From the NCBI RefSeq assembly GCF_040049215.1, contig NZ_JBDZDN010000001.1, positions 1,488,001 to 1,552,000 on the forward strand: a DNA stretch of 64,000 nt. Reading direction: 5' to 3'. How positions within the stretch are numbered: the stretch's first letter is position 1; every line of letters begins with the position of its first letter. The notes beneath the pieces were generated by a model. The model was not told where the DNA came from. It ran no database searches and saw only the letters and a program-made list of their open reading frames with translations. The translations under genes were made by a program, and so were the position numbers. This document shows, one piece after another, positions 7,910-16,839 of this stretch. The DNA comes from Mesorhizobium_K sp040049215 (GTDB taxonomy: Bacteria > Pseudomonadota > Alphaproteobacteria > Rhizobiales > Rhizobiaceae).

Positions 7910-8059
7910 GTTCTTTGTCAAAGGCCAGACGCTTCGGCGGGCGTGGCGACGGCCACGCGCGCCGCGAACCCAAGCGGGCGCCGCGCCAACAGCGTGGCAA
8001 CGGTGAAGCGTGGCTTCGATTTCTCGACATTTCAGCCATTTCGTGCGACTTCCCGCGCC

Positions 8060-8719
8060 ATGACGCCCGATATAAAGATCTGCGGCCTGAAAACCGAGGA
8101 AGCGCTTGCCGCCGCTCTCGCCGGCGGCGCGTCGCATGTCGGTTTCATTTTCTTCCCCAAGAGCCCGAGGAACATCGCGGCCAACGAAGCAGGACGGTTG
8201 CGCCAGGCGGCGCTCGGGCGAGCCAAGGCCGTCGCGGTCACCGTCGATGCCGACGATGCGACGCTCGACGCCATCGTCGCCGCCATGGCGCCGGACATGC
8301 TTCAGCTGCACGGCAGCGAAACGCCGGGGCGCGTCGCGGCGGTCAAGGCCCGTTACGGCCTGCCCGTCATGAAGGCCTTTTCGATCCGCGACGCCGCCGA
8401 TCTCGCGGCGATCGGACCCTACCGCGGCGTCGCCGACCTTTTCCTCTTCGACGCCAAGCCGCCCAGGGGGGCCGAGCTGCCCGGCGGCAACGGCGTGCCG
8501 TTCGATTGGCGCGTGCTCGCCGCGCTCGATCCTGGCGTCGACTACATGCTTTCGGGCGGCCTCAACGCCGACAATATTGGCGAGGCGCTCCGCCTGGTCA
8601 GCCCGGCAGGCATCGACATATCCTCCGGCGTCGAAAGCGCGCCCGGCGTCAAGGACGTCGCGCTGATCGAGGCCTTCTTCCGCGCCGTCCGGGTGGCCGG
8701 GAAGAAAAGCGCGGCCTGA
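8060..8719 (+). CDS. trpF: Phosphoribosylanthranilate isomerase
   Basis: This enzyme performs the third step of tryptophan synthesis from anthranilate, the Amadori rearrangement of PRA to CdRP. The product is 219 aa, the normal length, with KICGLK (general base Cys8) and LFLFDAKPP (general acid Asp131), plus the phosphate-binding GGLNADNIGEAL and GIDISSGVE near the end. The ATG at 8060 was chosen because KICGLK starts a few residues later in the family; the frame stays open upstream without similarity. It leads a rightward row with trpB and trpA, separated from trpB by about 100 bp. Confidence 0.95.
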   Translation: MTPDIKICGLKTEEALAAALAGGASHVGFIFFPKSPRNIAANEAGRLRQAALGRAKAVAVTVDADDATLDAIVAAMAPDMLQLHGSETPGRVAAVKARYGLPVMKAFSIRDAADLAAIGPYRGVADLFLFDAKPPRGAELPGGNGVPFDWRVLAALDPGVDYMLSGGLNADNIGEALRLVSPAGIDISSGVESAPGVKDVALIEAFFRAVRVAGKKSAA

Positions 8720-8819
8720 CGCGATCCTGTTGCCTTTCGCCCTTCGAAAAGGCTAAGCGAAAGGCTACCGGCAGCCGAAACCAGACAGCGAAACTATGGC
8801 TGCCTTACCGGGAACCATC

Positions 8820-10070
8820 ATGAACAAGCCGATCGAGCCGAATTCCTTCCGCACCGGACCCGACGAGCAGGGCATGTTCGGCATGTTCGGCGGCCGCTTC
8901 GTCGCCGAGACGCTGATGCCGCTGATCCTCGAGTTGGAAGAGCACTGGAACCACGCCAAGAACGATCCGGCCTTCAAGGCCGAATTGCAGAACCTGTCGA
9001 CGCACTATGCCGGCCGGCCGTCGAAACTCTATTTCGCGGAAGGGCTCACCAAACACCTTCGTGACGTGTCCTCGGCCAAGGGCCTCGGGGGCGGCGCGAA
9101 AATCTACTTCAAGCGCGAGGATTTGAACCACACTGGATCGCACAAGATCAACAACTGCCTCGGCCAGATCCTGCTCGCCAAGCGCATGGGCAAGAAGCGC
9201 ATCATCGCCGAAACCGGCGCCGGCCAGCACGGCGTCGCCTCGGCTACCGTTTCGGCCCGCTTCGGCTATCCTTGCGTCGTCTATATGGGTGCCACCGACG
9301 TCGAGCGCCAGAAGCCCAATGTCTTCCGCATGAAGCTGCTCGGCGCCGAGGTCCGCCCCGTCACGGCCGGCCACGGCACGCTGAAGGATGCCATGAATGA
9401 AGCTCTTCGGGATTGGGTCACCAATGTCGAGGACACCTATTACCTGATCGGCACCGCCGCCGGACCGCATCCCTATCCGGAGCTGGTGCGCGACTTCCAG
9501 TCGGTCATCGGCACCGAGGCCCGCGGCCAAATCCTCGAACAGGAAGGCCGGCTGCCTGATGTCATCATCGCCGCGGTCGGCGGCGGATCCAACGCCATTG
9601 GCATGTTCCACCCCTTCCTCGACGACCGCTCGGTGAAAATCATCGGCATCGAGGCGGGCGGTCGCGGGCTCTCGGGCGTCGAGCATTGTGCCTCGATGAG
9701 TGCCGGAAAGCCGGGTGTGCTGCACGGCAACCGCACCTACCTGCTGCAGAACGAGGACGGCCAGATTCTCGACGGCCATTCGATCTCGGCCGGCCTCGAC
9801 TATCCGGGCGTCGGGCCGGAACACAGCTGGCTAAGGGATTCGGGCCGCGTCGACTATGTGCCTGTTCTCGACGACGAGGCGCTGGAGGCTTTTCAACTGA
9901 CGACAAAGGTCGAGGGCATCATCCCGGCGCTGGAATCGGCGCATGCCATCGCCCATGCGATGAAGCTCGCGCCGACTTTGGGCAAGGATCAGATCGTCAT
10001 CGTCAACCTCTCCGGCCGCGGCGACAAGGACGTGCATACCGTCGCGAAAATGCTCGGCATGGAGATTTGA
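8820..10070 (+). CDS. trpB: Tryptophan synthase beta chain
   Basis: This subunit condenses indole and serine using pyridoxal phosphate. The PLP lysine is Lys109 in HTGSHK, with the catalytic-loop segment AETGAGQHG near 132 and the phosphate-binding GGGSNA near 252. The product is 416 aa from the ATG at 8820. An in-frame ATG at 8796 would add eight residues not typical of the family. It ends two bases before trpA, so the two subunits are translated together and form the alpha2-beta2 complex that channels indole. Confidence 0.97.
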   Translation: MNKPIEPNSFRTGPDEQGMFGMFGGRFVAETLMPLILELEEHWNHAKNDPAFKAELQNLSTHYAGRPSKLYFAEGLTKHLRDVSSAKGLGGGAKIYFKREDLNHTGSHKINNCLGQILLAKRMGKKRIIAETGAGQHGVASATVSARFGYPCVVYMGATDVERQKPNVFRMKLLGAEVRPVTAGHGTLKDAMNEALRDWVTNVEDTYYLIGTAAGPHPYPELVRDFQSVIGTEARGQILEQEGRLPDVIIAAVGGGSNAIGMFHPFLDDRSVKIIGIEAGGRGLSGVEHCASMSAGKPGVLHGNRTYLLQNEDGQILDGHSISAGLDYPGVGPEHSWLRDSGRVDYVPVLDDEALEAFQLTTKVEGIIPALESAHAIAHAMKLAPTLGKDQIVIVNLSGRGDKDVHTVAKMLGMEI

Positions 10071-10072
10071 GC

Positions 10073-10912
10073 ATGACCACCCGCATTGACCGCCGGATGG
10101 CGAGACTGAAGACCGAAGGCCGTCCGGCGCTGGTCACCTATTTCATGGGCGGCGATCCCGACTACGCCACCTCGCTCAGGATCATGAAGGCTCTGCCGAG
10201 GGCAGGTAGCGACATCATCGAGCTCGGCATGCCGTTCTCCGACCCGATGGCCGACGGCCCGGCGATCCAGGCGGCAGGGCTGCGCGCGCTGAAGGGCGGG
10301 CAGACCCTGGTGAAGACCCTGCAGATGGCGCGGGATTTTCGCGCCGGCGACGACGAGACGCCGATCGTGCTCATGGGCTACTACAATCCAATCTATATCT
10401 ACGGCGTCGAGCGCTTCCTCGTCGACGCCAAGGCATCGGGCATCGACGGGCTGATCGTCGTCGACCTGCCGCCCGAGATGGACGAGGAACTGTGCGTGCC
10501 GGCGCTGAGGGCTGGGCTCAACTTCATCCGCCTGGCGACGCCGACCACGGACGACAAGCGCCTGCCCAAGGTGCTGCAGAACACGTCGGGCTTCGTCTAC
10601 TATGTCTCGATGACCGGCATCACCGGCTCCGCGCTCGCCGACACCGGCAAGGTCGCAGCGGCGGTCAGGCGCATCAAGAGCCATACGGACCTGCCTGTCT
10701 GCGTCGGCTTCGGCGTCAAGACCGCCGAGCAGGCGCGCACGATCGGCGCCTCGGCCGACGGCGTCGTCGTCGGCACGGCGATCGTCAACGCGGTGGCCAG
10801 CGTCATCGACCCGAAGGGCGGGCTCACCGCCGATCCGGCCGAAGCGGTCGCAACGCTGGTCAGCGGGCTGTCGCAAGGCGTGCGCGCCGCGCGCCTTGCT
10901 GCCGCCGAATAG
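10073..10912 (+). CDS. trpA: Tryptophan synthase alpha chain
   Basis: This subunit cleaves indole-3-glycerol phosphate to indole, which passes to TrpB. The product is 279 aa. The catalytic Glu50 lies in IIELGMPFSDP and Asp61 in ADGPAIQ; both are present. The TIM-barrel phosphate site GFGVKTAEQ and GVVVGTAIV is intact. It starts two bases after trpB and is followed 35 bp later by accD, an arrangement common in Rhizobiales. Confidence 0.97.
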   Translation: MTTRIDRRMARLKTEGRPALVTYFMGGDPDYATSLRIMKALPRAGSDIIELGMPFSDPMADGPAIQAAGLRALKGGQTLVKTLQMARDFRAGDDETPIVLMGYYNPIYIYGVERFLVDAKASGIDGLIVVDLPPEMDEELCVPALRAGLNFIRLATPTTDDKRLPKVLQNTSGFVYYVSMTGITGSALADTGKVAAAVRRIKSHTDLPVCVGFGVKTAEQARTIGASADGVVVGTAIVNAVASVIDPKGGLTADPAEAVATLVSGLSQGVRAARLAAAE

Positions 10913-10947
10913 ATTTCCCATCTTCTCCCGAAACGGGAATTTGCGTC

Positions 10948-11871
10948 ATGAACTGGATCACCAATTTCGTCCGCCCGAGGATCAATTCGATGCTCGGACG
11001 CCGCGACATCCCGGAAAACCTCTGGATCAAGGATCCGGAGAGCGGCGAGATGGTGTTCCACAAGGACCTCGAGAGCAACCAGTACGTCATTCCCTCGTCC
11101 GGCCACCACATGAAGATTTCGGCCCGGGAGCGGCTCAAATTCTTCTTCGACAATGGCGAGTATGAGCCTCTCGAAAACCCGAAGGTCTTCGTCGACCCGC
11201 TGAAATTCCGCGACGAGAAGCGTTATATCGACCGCCTGAAGGACGCCCGGACCAAGACCGGCCTCGAGGACGCCATCCTCAATGCCGCCGGGGCGGTCGA
11301 AGGCCTGCCCATCATCGCGACCGTGCAGGACTTCGCCTTCATGGGCGGCTCGCTCGGCATGGCCGCCGGCGAGGCGATCGTGCATGGGTTCGAGACCGCC
11401 CTCGTCATGAAGCGCCCGCTGGTTCTGTTCGCCGCGTCCGGCGGCGCGCGCATGCAGGAAGGCATCCTGTCGCTGATGCAGCTTCCGCGCACGACGGTCG
11501 GCGTCGACCGGTTGAAGGAGGCCGGGCTGCCCTACATCGTGGTGCTGACCAATCCGACCACCGGCGGCGTCACCGCCTCCTACGCCATGCTCGGCGACGT
11601 CCACATCGCCGAGCCCGGCGCACTGATCGGCTTCGCCGGTCCGCGCGTCATCGAGCAGACCATCCGCGAGAAGCTTCCTGACGGCTTCCAGCGCGCCGAA
11701 TACCTGATGGAGCACGGCATGGTCGACATGGTCGTCTCGCGCCTGGAGCTGCGCGCGACCATCGCGCGGCTGCTCAAGATCCTGCTGAAGACGCCGATGC
11801 CGCAGGAGCGCGGCGAGCCGGAGATCCTGCCGCCGGCCCTGGTCGATGGCAATGCCCGGCCGCAGGCCTAG
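10948..11871 (+). CDS. accD: Acetyl-CoA carboxylase carboxyltransferase subunit beta, lacking the zinc-ribbon cysteines
   Basis: AccD and AccA form the carboxyltransferase that makes malonyl-CoA, the first step of fatty-acid synthesis. The product is 307 aa, with the crotonase-fold core intact (FMGGSLGMAAGEAI, LFAASGGARMQEG, TNPTTGGVTASYAMLGD). The N-terminal region that holds a four-cysteine zinc ribbon in E. coli aligns here to LWIKDPESGEMVF and QYVIPSSGHHM and contains no cysteine. From memory, rhizobial AccD proteins lack most of these cysteines; here even the first is aspartate. It lies between trpA and folC. Confidence 0.95.
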   Translation: MNWITNFVRPRINSMLGRRDIPENLWIKDPESGEMVFHKDLESNQYVIPSSGHHMKISARERLKFFFDNGEYEPLENPKVFVDPLKFRDEKRYIDRLKDARTKTGLEDAILNAAGAVEGLPIIATVQDFAFMGGSLGMAAGEAIVHGFETALVMKRPLVLFAASGGARMQEGILSLMQLPRTTVGVDRLKEAGLPYIVVLTNPTTGGVTASYAMLGDVHIAEPGALIGFAGPRVIEQTIREKLPDGFQRAEYLMEHGMVDMVVSRLELRATIARLLKILLKTPMPQERGEPEILPPALVDGNARPQA

Positions 11872-13225
11872 GCCTCCCGTGGTGAGCGGCCCGATAATCG
11901 CCACGCAGGCCGACCGCGAAATCGAGCGCCTGATGGCGCTGCACCCGAAAGGCTACGACCTTTCGCTCGATCGCATCGCGCGGCTGCTCGACCGTCTCGG
12001 CAATCCGCAGCTCAACCTGCCGCCGGTCATCCATATCGCCGGCACCAACGGCAAGGGTTCGGCCGCCGCCTTCGCGCGGGCGCTGCTGGAAGCGGCGGGC
12101 TACCGCGTCCACGCCCACACCTCGCCGCATCTAGTAAACTGGCACGAGCGCTACCGGCTCGCAGCCGAAGGCGGCGGCAGGCTGGTAGACGACGCCCTGC
12201 TGGCGCGTACCATAGCCCGCGTCGCCAAAGCCAATCACGGCGAGACGATCACCGTCTTCGAGATCCTGACTGCCGTCACCTTCCTGCTGTTTTCCGAGCA
12301 GCCGGCGGACGCCGCCATCATCGAGGTCGGCCTGGGCGGTCGCTTTGACGCGACCAACGTCGTTGCCGGCCCTGCCGTTTCTCTCATCATGCCGGTCTCG
12401 CTCGACCACGAGGCTTATCTCGGCGACCGCGTCGAACTCATCGCCGCCGAGAAGGCCGGCATCATCAAGCCCGGCTGCCCGGTCGTCATCGGCTCTCAGG
12501 AATCGGAGGCCGCGCAGACCGTGATGGTCGAGACGGCCGAGCGGCTCGGCTGCCCGGTCTCCGTTTATGGCCAGGACTTCCTCGCCTATGAGGAGAACGG
12601 CCGCATGATCTATCAGGACGAGCACGGGCTGATGGACCTGCCGCAGCCGCGGCTGCCGGGGCGCCATCAATATGCCAATGCCGCCGCGGCGATAGCGGCG
12701 GTGCGCGCGGCGGGCTTCGAGATCGGCCATGCCGCCGCCGAGCGTGCGATGAAGGAGGTCTACTGGCCGGGGCGCATGCAGCGCCTGCAGAAGGGCAAGC
12801 TGACCGAACTGGCGCCCGAGGGTGCGGAGATCTGGCTCGACGGGGGCCACAATCCCGGCGCCGGGCTGGTCGTCGCTGAGGCGCTGGTCGAACAGGAGGA
12901 GAAGCAGCCGAGGTCGCTGTTCCTCATCTGCGGCATGATCAACACCAAGGACCAGACCGGCTATTTCCGCGCCTTCGAGGGCATGGCCCGGCATGTCTAC
13001 GCCGTGCCGGTCAGCCTGTCCGACGCGGGCGTCGACAACACCGAGCTCGCCTTGCGCGCCAATGAGGCCGGCCTGTCGGCCGAGCCGGTCGCCTCGGTTG
13101 CCAATGCGCTGATGCTTCTGCGCGACACCTGGGACGATTCCGAAACGCCGCCGCGCATCCTGATCGGCGGCTCGCTCTACCTTGCGGGCGCGGTGCTCGC
13201 AGAAAACGGCACGCCGCCCGCCTGA
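11846..13225 (+). CDS. folC: Bifunctional folylpolyglutamate/dihydrofolate synthase
   Basis: This enzyme adds glutamate to dihydropteroate and to reduced folates using ATP. It has the Mur-ligase fold: P-loop GTNGKGS at about residues 67-73, EVGLGGRFDATN near 155, LDHEAYLG near 182 and the C-terminal DGGHNPGA near 333. The length, about 459 aa from the ATG at 11846, is slightly long. Starting at the GTG codons at 11879 or 11882, just after the accD stop, would give about 447 aa and would fit relatives better; I could not settle this. With the ATG the gene overlaps accD by 26 bp. Confidence 0.93.
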   Translation: MAMPGRRPRPPVVSGPIIATQADREIERLMALHPKGYDLSLDRIARLLDRLGNPQLNLPPVIHIAGTNGKGSAAAFARALLEAAGYRVHAHTSPHLVNWHERYRLAAEGGGRLVDDALLARTIARVAKANHGETITVFEILTAVTFLLFSEQPADAAIIEVGLGGRFDATNVVAGPAVSLIMPVSLDHEAYLGDRVELIAAEKAGIIKPGCPVVIGSQESEAAQTVMVETAERLGCPVSVYGQDFLAYEENGRMIYQDEHGLMDLPQPRLPGRHQYANAAAAIAAVRAAGFEIGHAAAERAMKEVYWPGRMQRLQKGKLTELAPEGAEIWLDGGHNPGAGLVVAEALVEQEEKQPRSLFLICGMINTKDQTGYFRAFEGMARHVYAVPVSLSDAGVDNTELALRANEAGLSAEPVASVANALMLLRDTWDDSETPPRILIGGSLYLAGAVLAENGTPPA

Positions 13226-13240
13226 GCCGGTAATCGAGAA

Positions 13241-13264
13241 CGCCGCCGAGCGATGCCGGCGGCG
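13241..13264. terminator. GC hairpin between convergent folC and erpA
   Basis: A perfect 8-bp stem (CGCCGCCG at 13241-13248 with CGGCGGCG at 13257-13264) over an 8-nt loop lies between the two stop codons. No T-run follows on either strand, so termination, if any, would need Rho or would be weak. Confidence 0.4.
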
Positions 13265-13282
13265 CGCCGTTCGGGGATCACG

Positions 13283-13630
13283 TCAGATGGAGAAGCTGGT
13301 CCCGCAGCCGCAGGAGGCCACGGCGTTGGGATTCCTGATCTGGAAGGACTGGCCCATCAGGTCGTCGACGAAGTCGATCACCGAGCCGCCCATATAGACA
13401 AGCGACAAATCGTCGATCAGCACGGTCGCGCCGTTTTTCTCGATGGCGATGTCGTCGTCATTCCTAGAATCGACGAGGTCGAACTTGTAGGAGAAGCCGG
13501 AGCATCCGCCGCCCTCGACCGAAACGCGCAGCGCGATCTTGCCCGGTTCGCCGGCAACGATCTTCGCCACGCGGCTGGCGGCCGCGTCGGTCACGTCGAC
13601 TTTCATCGTGGTCTTTGCGTCGGCGCCCAT
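13283..13630 (-). CDS. erpA: Iron-sulfur cluster insertion protein (A-type carrier)
   Basis: A-type carriers pass Fe-S clusters from the Isc/Suf scaffold to target enzymes. The 115-residue protein has the three conserved cysteines: Cys43 in GGGCSGF and Cys107 and Cys109 in SCGCGTSF. VYMGGSVIDFVDDL is typical of the ErpA branch. A second possible start, MKVDVTD, lies eight codons in. It is transcribed away from dgt and ends facing folC. Confidence 0.93.
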   Translation of the reverse strand: MGADAKTTMKVDVTDAAASRVAKIVAGEPGKIALRVSVEGGGCSGFSYKFDLVDSRNDDDIAIEKNGATVLIDDLSLVYMGGSVIDFVDDLMGQSFQIRNPNAVASCGCGTSFSI

Positions 13631-13708
13631 TTGGCGTCACCTTGCTTTCGCGTTCACATCATAGGTATGAACGGGCGAGAGGCAAGTCAACGGGCGGCGC
13701 ATTCGGCG

Positions 13709-14923
13709 ATGACGAAGGAGCTTGGCGACATCGGCTTCGGCTACCGCCCGCGCGCGCCTTACGCCTGCGATCCGGCCAGATCGCGCGGCCGCTTCCAGGA
13801 CGAGCCGGAAAGCCCGACGCGCACGCCGTTCCAGCGCGATCGCGACCGCATCATCCATTCCACAGCCTTCCGCCGGTTGAAACACAAGACTCAGGTCTTC
13901 GTCGCGCATGAGGGCGACCACTATCGCACCCGGCTTACCCACACGATCGAGGTCGCGCAGATTGCTCGTGCGCTGGCCAGGGCCCTGCGCTGCGATGAGG
14001 ATCTGGCCGAGGCGATCGCGCTGGTCCACGATTTCGGTCACACGCCGTTCGGCCATACGGGCGAGGATGCGCTCAACGCTAGGATGGCGAAGTGGGGGGG
14101 CTTCGACCACAACGCGCAGTCGCTGAGGGTCGTCACGCGGCTCGAGCGCCGGTATGCCGAGTTCGACGGGCTCAACCTAACCTGGGAAACGCTTGAGGGG
14201 CTGGTCAAGCACAACGGCCCGCTCACCGACGCCGAGGGCAAGGGGCTGAAAGGCCCGGTCCCCCAGGCGATCCGCGATTTTTCCGAACTGTTCGATCTTT
14301 GGCTCGACAAGCATGCTGGCCTCGAGGCGCAATGCGCGGCGATTGCCGACGACATCGCCTACAACACGCACGACATCGACGACGGATTGCGCGCCGGGCT
14401 GCTCAGCCTCGACATGCTCGAAACCGTCGCGCTGCCCGGGGGGATCCTGAAAACCGTGCGCGAACGCTATCCGCGCCTCGATCCTGTGCGCACCGGCCAC
14501 GAGCTGATGCGCCGCCAGATCACCATCATGGTCGAGGACGTCATCTCCACCACCACCGTCCGGCTTGCGCGTCTCAAACCCGGCTCCGCCGATGACGTGC
14601 GCGCCGCCGGCGAAACCCTGGTCACCTTCTCAGCCGCGCTTGCCGCTCAGGAAAAGGAGCTGAAAGCCTTCCTCTACAAGAACATGTACCGGGCCGACGA
14701 CGTGATGCGGGTGCGCGCCGATGCCGAGCGCGTCGTCGAGGAACTGTTCGACGCCTATTTCGCCGATCCGCGAAAGATGCCTGAAGGCTGGCGCGAGGGG
14801 CTCGACCGCGCCGAGGACCGCATCAAGGCGCGCGACGTCGCCGATTTCCTGGCCGGCATGACCGACACCTACGCGCTCAAGGAGCACCGGCGCCTGTTTG
14901 ACCATACGCCCGATTTGAGCTAG
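13709..14923 (+). CDS. dgt: Deoxyguanosinetriphosphate triphosphohydrolase-like protein (HD domain)
   Basis: An HD-superfamily phosphohydrolase that cleaves dNTPs to deoxynucleosides and triphosphate. The product is 404 aa. Metal-site residues are visible as RTRLTHTIEV (His78) and LVHDFGHTPFGH (His107-Asp108). The N-terminal segment RTPFQRDRDRIIHSTAFRRL is diagnostic of the Dgt-like type I proteins. The ATG at 13709 gives the family-like MTKELGDIGFGYRPRAPYA start. The in-frame ATG at 13667 would add 14 residues and cannot be excluded. It runs divergently from erpA and 55 bp ahead of argS. Confidence 0.93.
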   Translation: MTKELGDIGFGYRPRAPYACDPARSRGRFQDEPESPTRTPFQRDRDRIIHSTAFRRLKHKTQVFVAHEGDHYRTRLTHTIEVAQIARALARALRCDEDLAEAIALVHDFGHTPFGHTGEDALNARMAKWGGFDHNAQSLRVVTRLERRYAEFDGLNLTWETLEGLVKHNGPLTDAEGKGLKGPVPQAIRDFSELFDLWLDKHAGLEAQCAAIADDIAYNTHDIDDGLRAGLLSLDMLETVALPGGILKTVRERYPRLDPVRTGHELMRRQITIMVEDVISTTTVRLARLKPGSADDVRAAGETLVTFSAALAAQEKELKAFLYKNMYRADDVMRVRADAERVVEELFDAYFADPRKMPEGWREGLDRAEDRIKARDVADFLAGMTDTYALKEHRRLFDHTPDLS

Positions 14924-14978
14924 GGCGGCGGCGATTTCGCGGCTTTCGCCGCGGCTCTATCGATTTCCAGAGACCGAC

Positions 14979-16736
14979 ATGAACATCTTCGCCGATTTCA
15001 ACGAGCGGGTCGTCAAGGCCGTCGAGGGCCTTGGCCTCAAGGCAGCGGACGGCGGCGCGCTGGATCTCTCGCGCATCGCGGTCGAGCCGCCGCGCGACGC
15101 TAGCCACGGCGATCTCGCCACCAATGCCGCCATGGTGCTGGCGAGACCCGCAGGCCAGAATCCGCGCGCGCTGGCCGAGACCATCGCCGCAGCACTGCGC
15201 TCCGACAAGGACGTCGTCAGCGTCGATGTCGCCGGCCCAGGCTTCGTCAACATCAGGCTCGCCGATGGATTCTGGCAGGCGCATTTGGCCGTCATCCTGG
15301 CTGCCGGCACGGATTACGGCCGCTCGAAGGTCGGCGCCGGCAGGAAGACCAACGTCGAATACGTTTCGGCCAATCCGACCGGCCCGATGCATGTCGGCCA
15401 TTGCCGGGGCGCGGTGGTGGGCGACGCGCTCGCCAACCTGCTCGCGTTCGCCGGCTACGACGTCACCAAGGAATATCTGATCAACGACGCCGGCGCGCAG
15501 ATCGACGTGCTCGCACGCTCGGTGATGCTGCGCTACCGCGAAGCGCTCGGCGACGAGATCGGCGAAATCCCGCCCGGCCTCTATCCCGGCGACTATCTCG
15601 TCCCCGTCGGCCAGGCGCTCGCCGCCGAATTCGGCCGCGACCTGCTGCAGAAGCCCGAGGACGAGGCGCTCGCCATCGTCAAGGACCGCACGATCGACGC
15701 CATGATGGTGATGATCCGGGAAGACCTCGCGCTGCTCAACGTGCATCACGAGGTGTTCTTCTCCGAGCGCACACTGCACGCCGACAATGCGAAGAAGATA
15801 CGCACGGCGATCAACGACCTCACCCTCAAGGGCCATATATACAAGGGCAAGCTGCCGCCGCCGAAAGGCGAGAAGTCGGACGACTGGGAGGACCGCGAGC
15901 AGACGCTGTTCCGCTCGACCGAGGTCGGCGACGACATGGACCGGCCGCTGGTCAAGTCGGACGGCGCCTTCACCTATTTCGCGGCCGATGTCGGCTATAT
16001 CTACGACAAGATTGCGCGCGGCTTCGACGAGCTGATCTTCGTGCTCGGTGCCGACCATGGCGGCTACGTCAAGCGCATGGAGGCGCTGGCCAAGGCGGTC
16101 TCCGACGGCAAAGTCGATCTCACCGTGCTGCTCTGCAACCTGGTCAAGCTCTATCGCGACGGCGAGCCGGTCAGGATGTCGAAGCGGTCGGGCGACTTCG
16201 TCACCCTGCGCGAGGTGGTCGAAGAAGTCGGCCGCGACCCGATCCGCTTCATGATGCTTTACCGCAAGAACGACGCACCGCTGGATTTCGACTTCGCCAA
16301 GGTTACTGAGCAGTCGAAGGACAACCCGGTTTTCTACGTGCAGTATGCCTCGGCGCGCTGCCACTCCGTGTTCCGCCAGGCGCGCGAGCAGTTTCCCGGC
16401 GAAGCTTTCGGGCGCAAGGAACTGGCATCGCTCGCGCATCTCCTGACCGACGAGGGGGAGCTCGCTCTGATCCGGAAACTCGCGGAATACCCACGTATGA
16501 TCGAATCGGCCGCTCTGGCGCATGAGCCGCACCGCATGGCGTTTTACCTTTACGATCTGGCCGCCAGCCTGCACGGCCACTGGAACCGGGGCACGGAAAA
16601 CCCCGACTTACGTTTTGTTAAGGTTAACGATCCACAATCTACCTATGCCAGACTAGGGCTGGTGCAGGCCGTATCCGACGTGTTGACGTCCGGCCTGGCG
16701 TTGATCGGGGCCGACGCGCCCACCGAAATGCGCTAG
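14979..16736 (+). CDS. argS: Arginyl-tRNA synthetase
   Basis: This class I synthetase charges tRNA-Arg. The 585-residue product has the HIGH-type motif HVGH at about residues 138-141 (NPTGPMHVGHCRG) and the KMSKS-type motif MSKRSG near 398. The N-terminal additional domain begins MNIFADFNERV and the C-terminal anticodon domain is complete. It stands between dgt and the SPOR protein gene on the same strand. Confidence 0.97.
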   Translation: MNIFADFNERVVKAVEGLGLKAADGGALDLSRIAVEPPRDASHGDLATNAAMVLARPAGQNPRALAETIAAALRSDKDVVSVDVAGPGFVNIRLADGFWQAHLAVILAAGTDYGRSKVGAGRKTNVEYVSANPTGPMHVGHCRGAVVGDALANLLAFAGYDVTKEYLINDAGAQIDVLARSVMLRYREALGDEIGEIPPGLYPGDYLVPVGQALAAEFGRDLLQKPEDEALAIVKDRTIDAMMVMIREDLALLNVHHEVFFSERTLHADNAKKIRTAINDLTLKGHIYKGKLPPPKGEKSDDWEDREQTLFRSTEVGDDMDRPLVKSDGAFTYFAADVGYIYDKIARGFDELIFVLGADHGGYVKRMEALAKAVSDGKVDLTVLLCNLVKLYRDGEPVRMSKRSGDFVTLREVVEEVGRDPIRFMMLYRKNDAPLDFDFAKVTEQSKDNPVFYVQYASARCHSVFRQAREQFPGEAFGRKELASLAHLLTDEGELALIRKLAEYPRMIESAALAHEPHRMAFYLYDLAASLHGHWNRGTENPDLRFVKVNDPQSTYARLGLVQAVSDVLTSGLALIGADAPTEMR

Positions 16737-16839
16737 GTTTTGCCGTCCAGGACCTGTCACCTTTTGCCCACATTGCGCTGGTAGGGACCAACCCTGCGCG
16801 ACGTCCAAGGCGTCCGAATGTGTGCGAGTTCGGGAAGAA

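Larger units (their letters stand above)
7533..8059. other. Gene-poor 0.5 kb with inverted repeats upstream of trpF
   Basis: No convincing coding frame is seen on either strand; the short ORFs present lack ribosome sites and are arginine/proline-rich shadows. The segment contains a 10-bp inverted repeat (7688-7697 with 7790-7799) enclosing smaller hairpins, and a separate 7-bp hairpin at 7889-7909. It separates the rearranged LysR patch from the conserved trp genes. It must hold the trpF promoter, which I could not place. Confidence 0.6.

Noticed and set aside
7871..8059. 63-codon N-terminal extension of TrpF
   Set aside because: TrpF proteins begin just before KICGLK; the extension is GC-rich noise.
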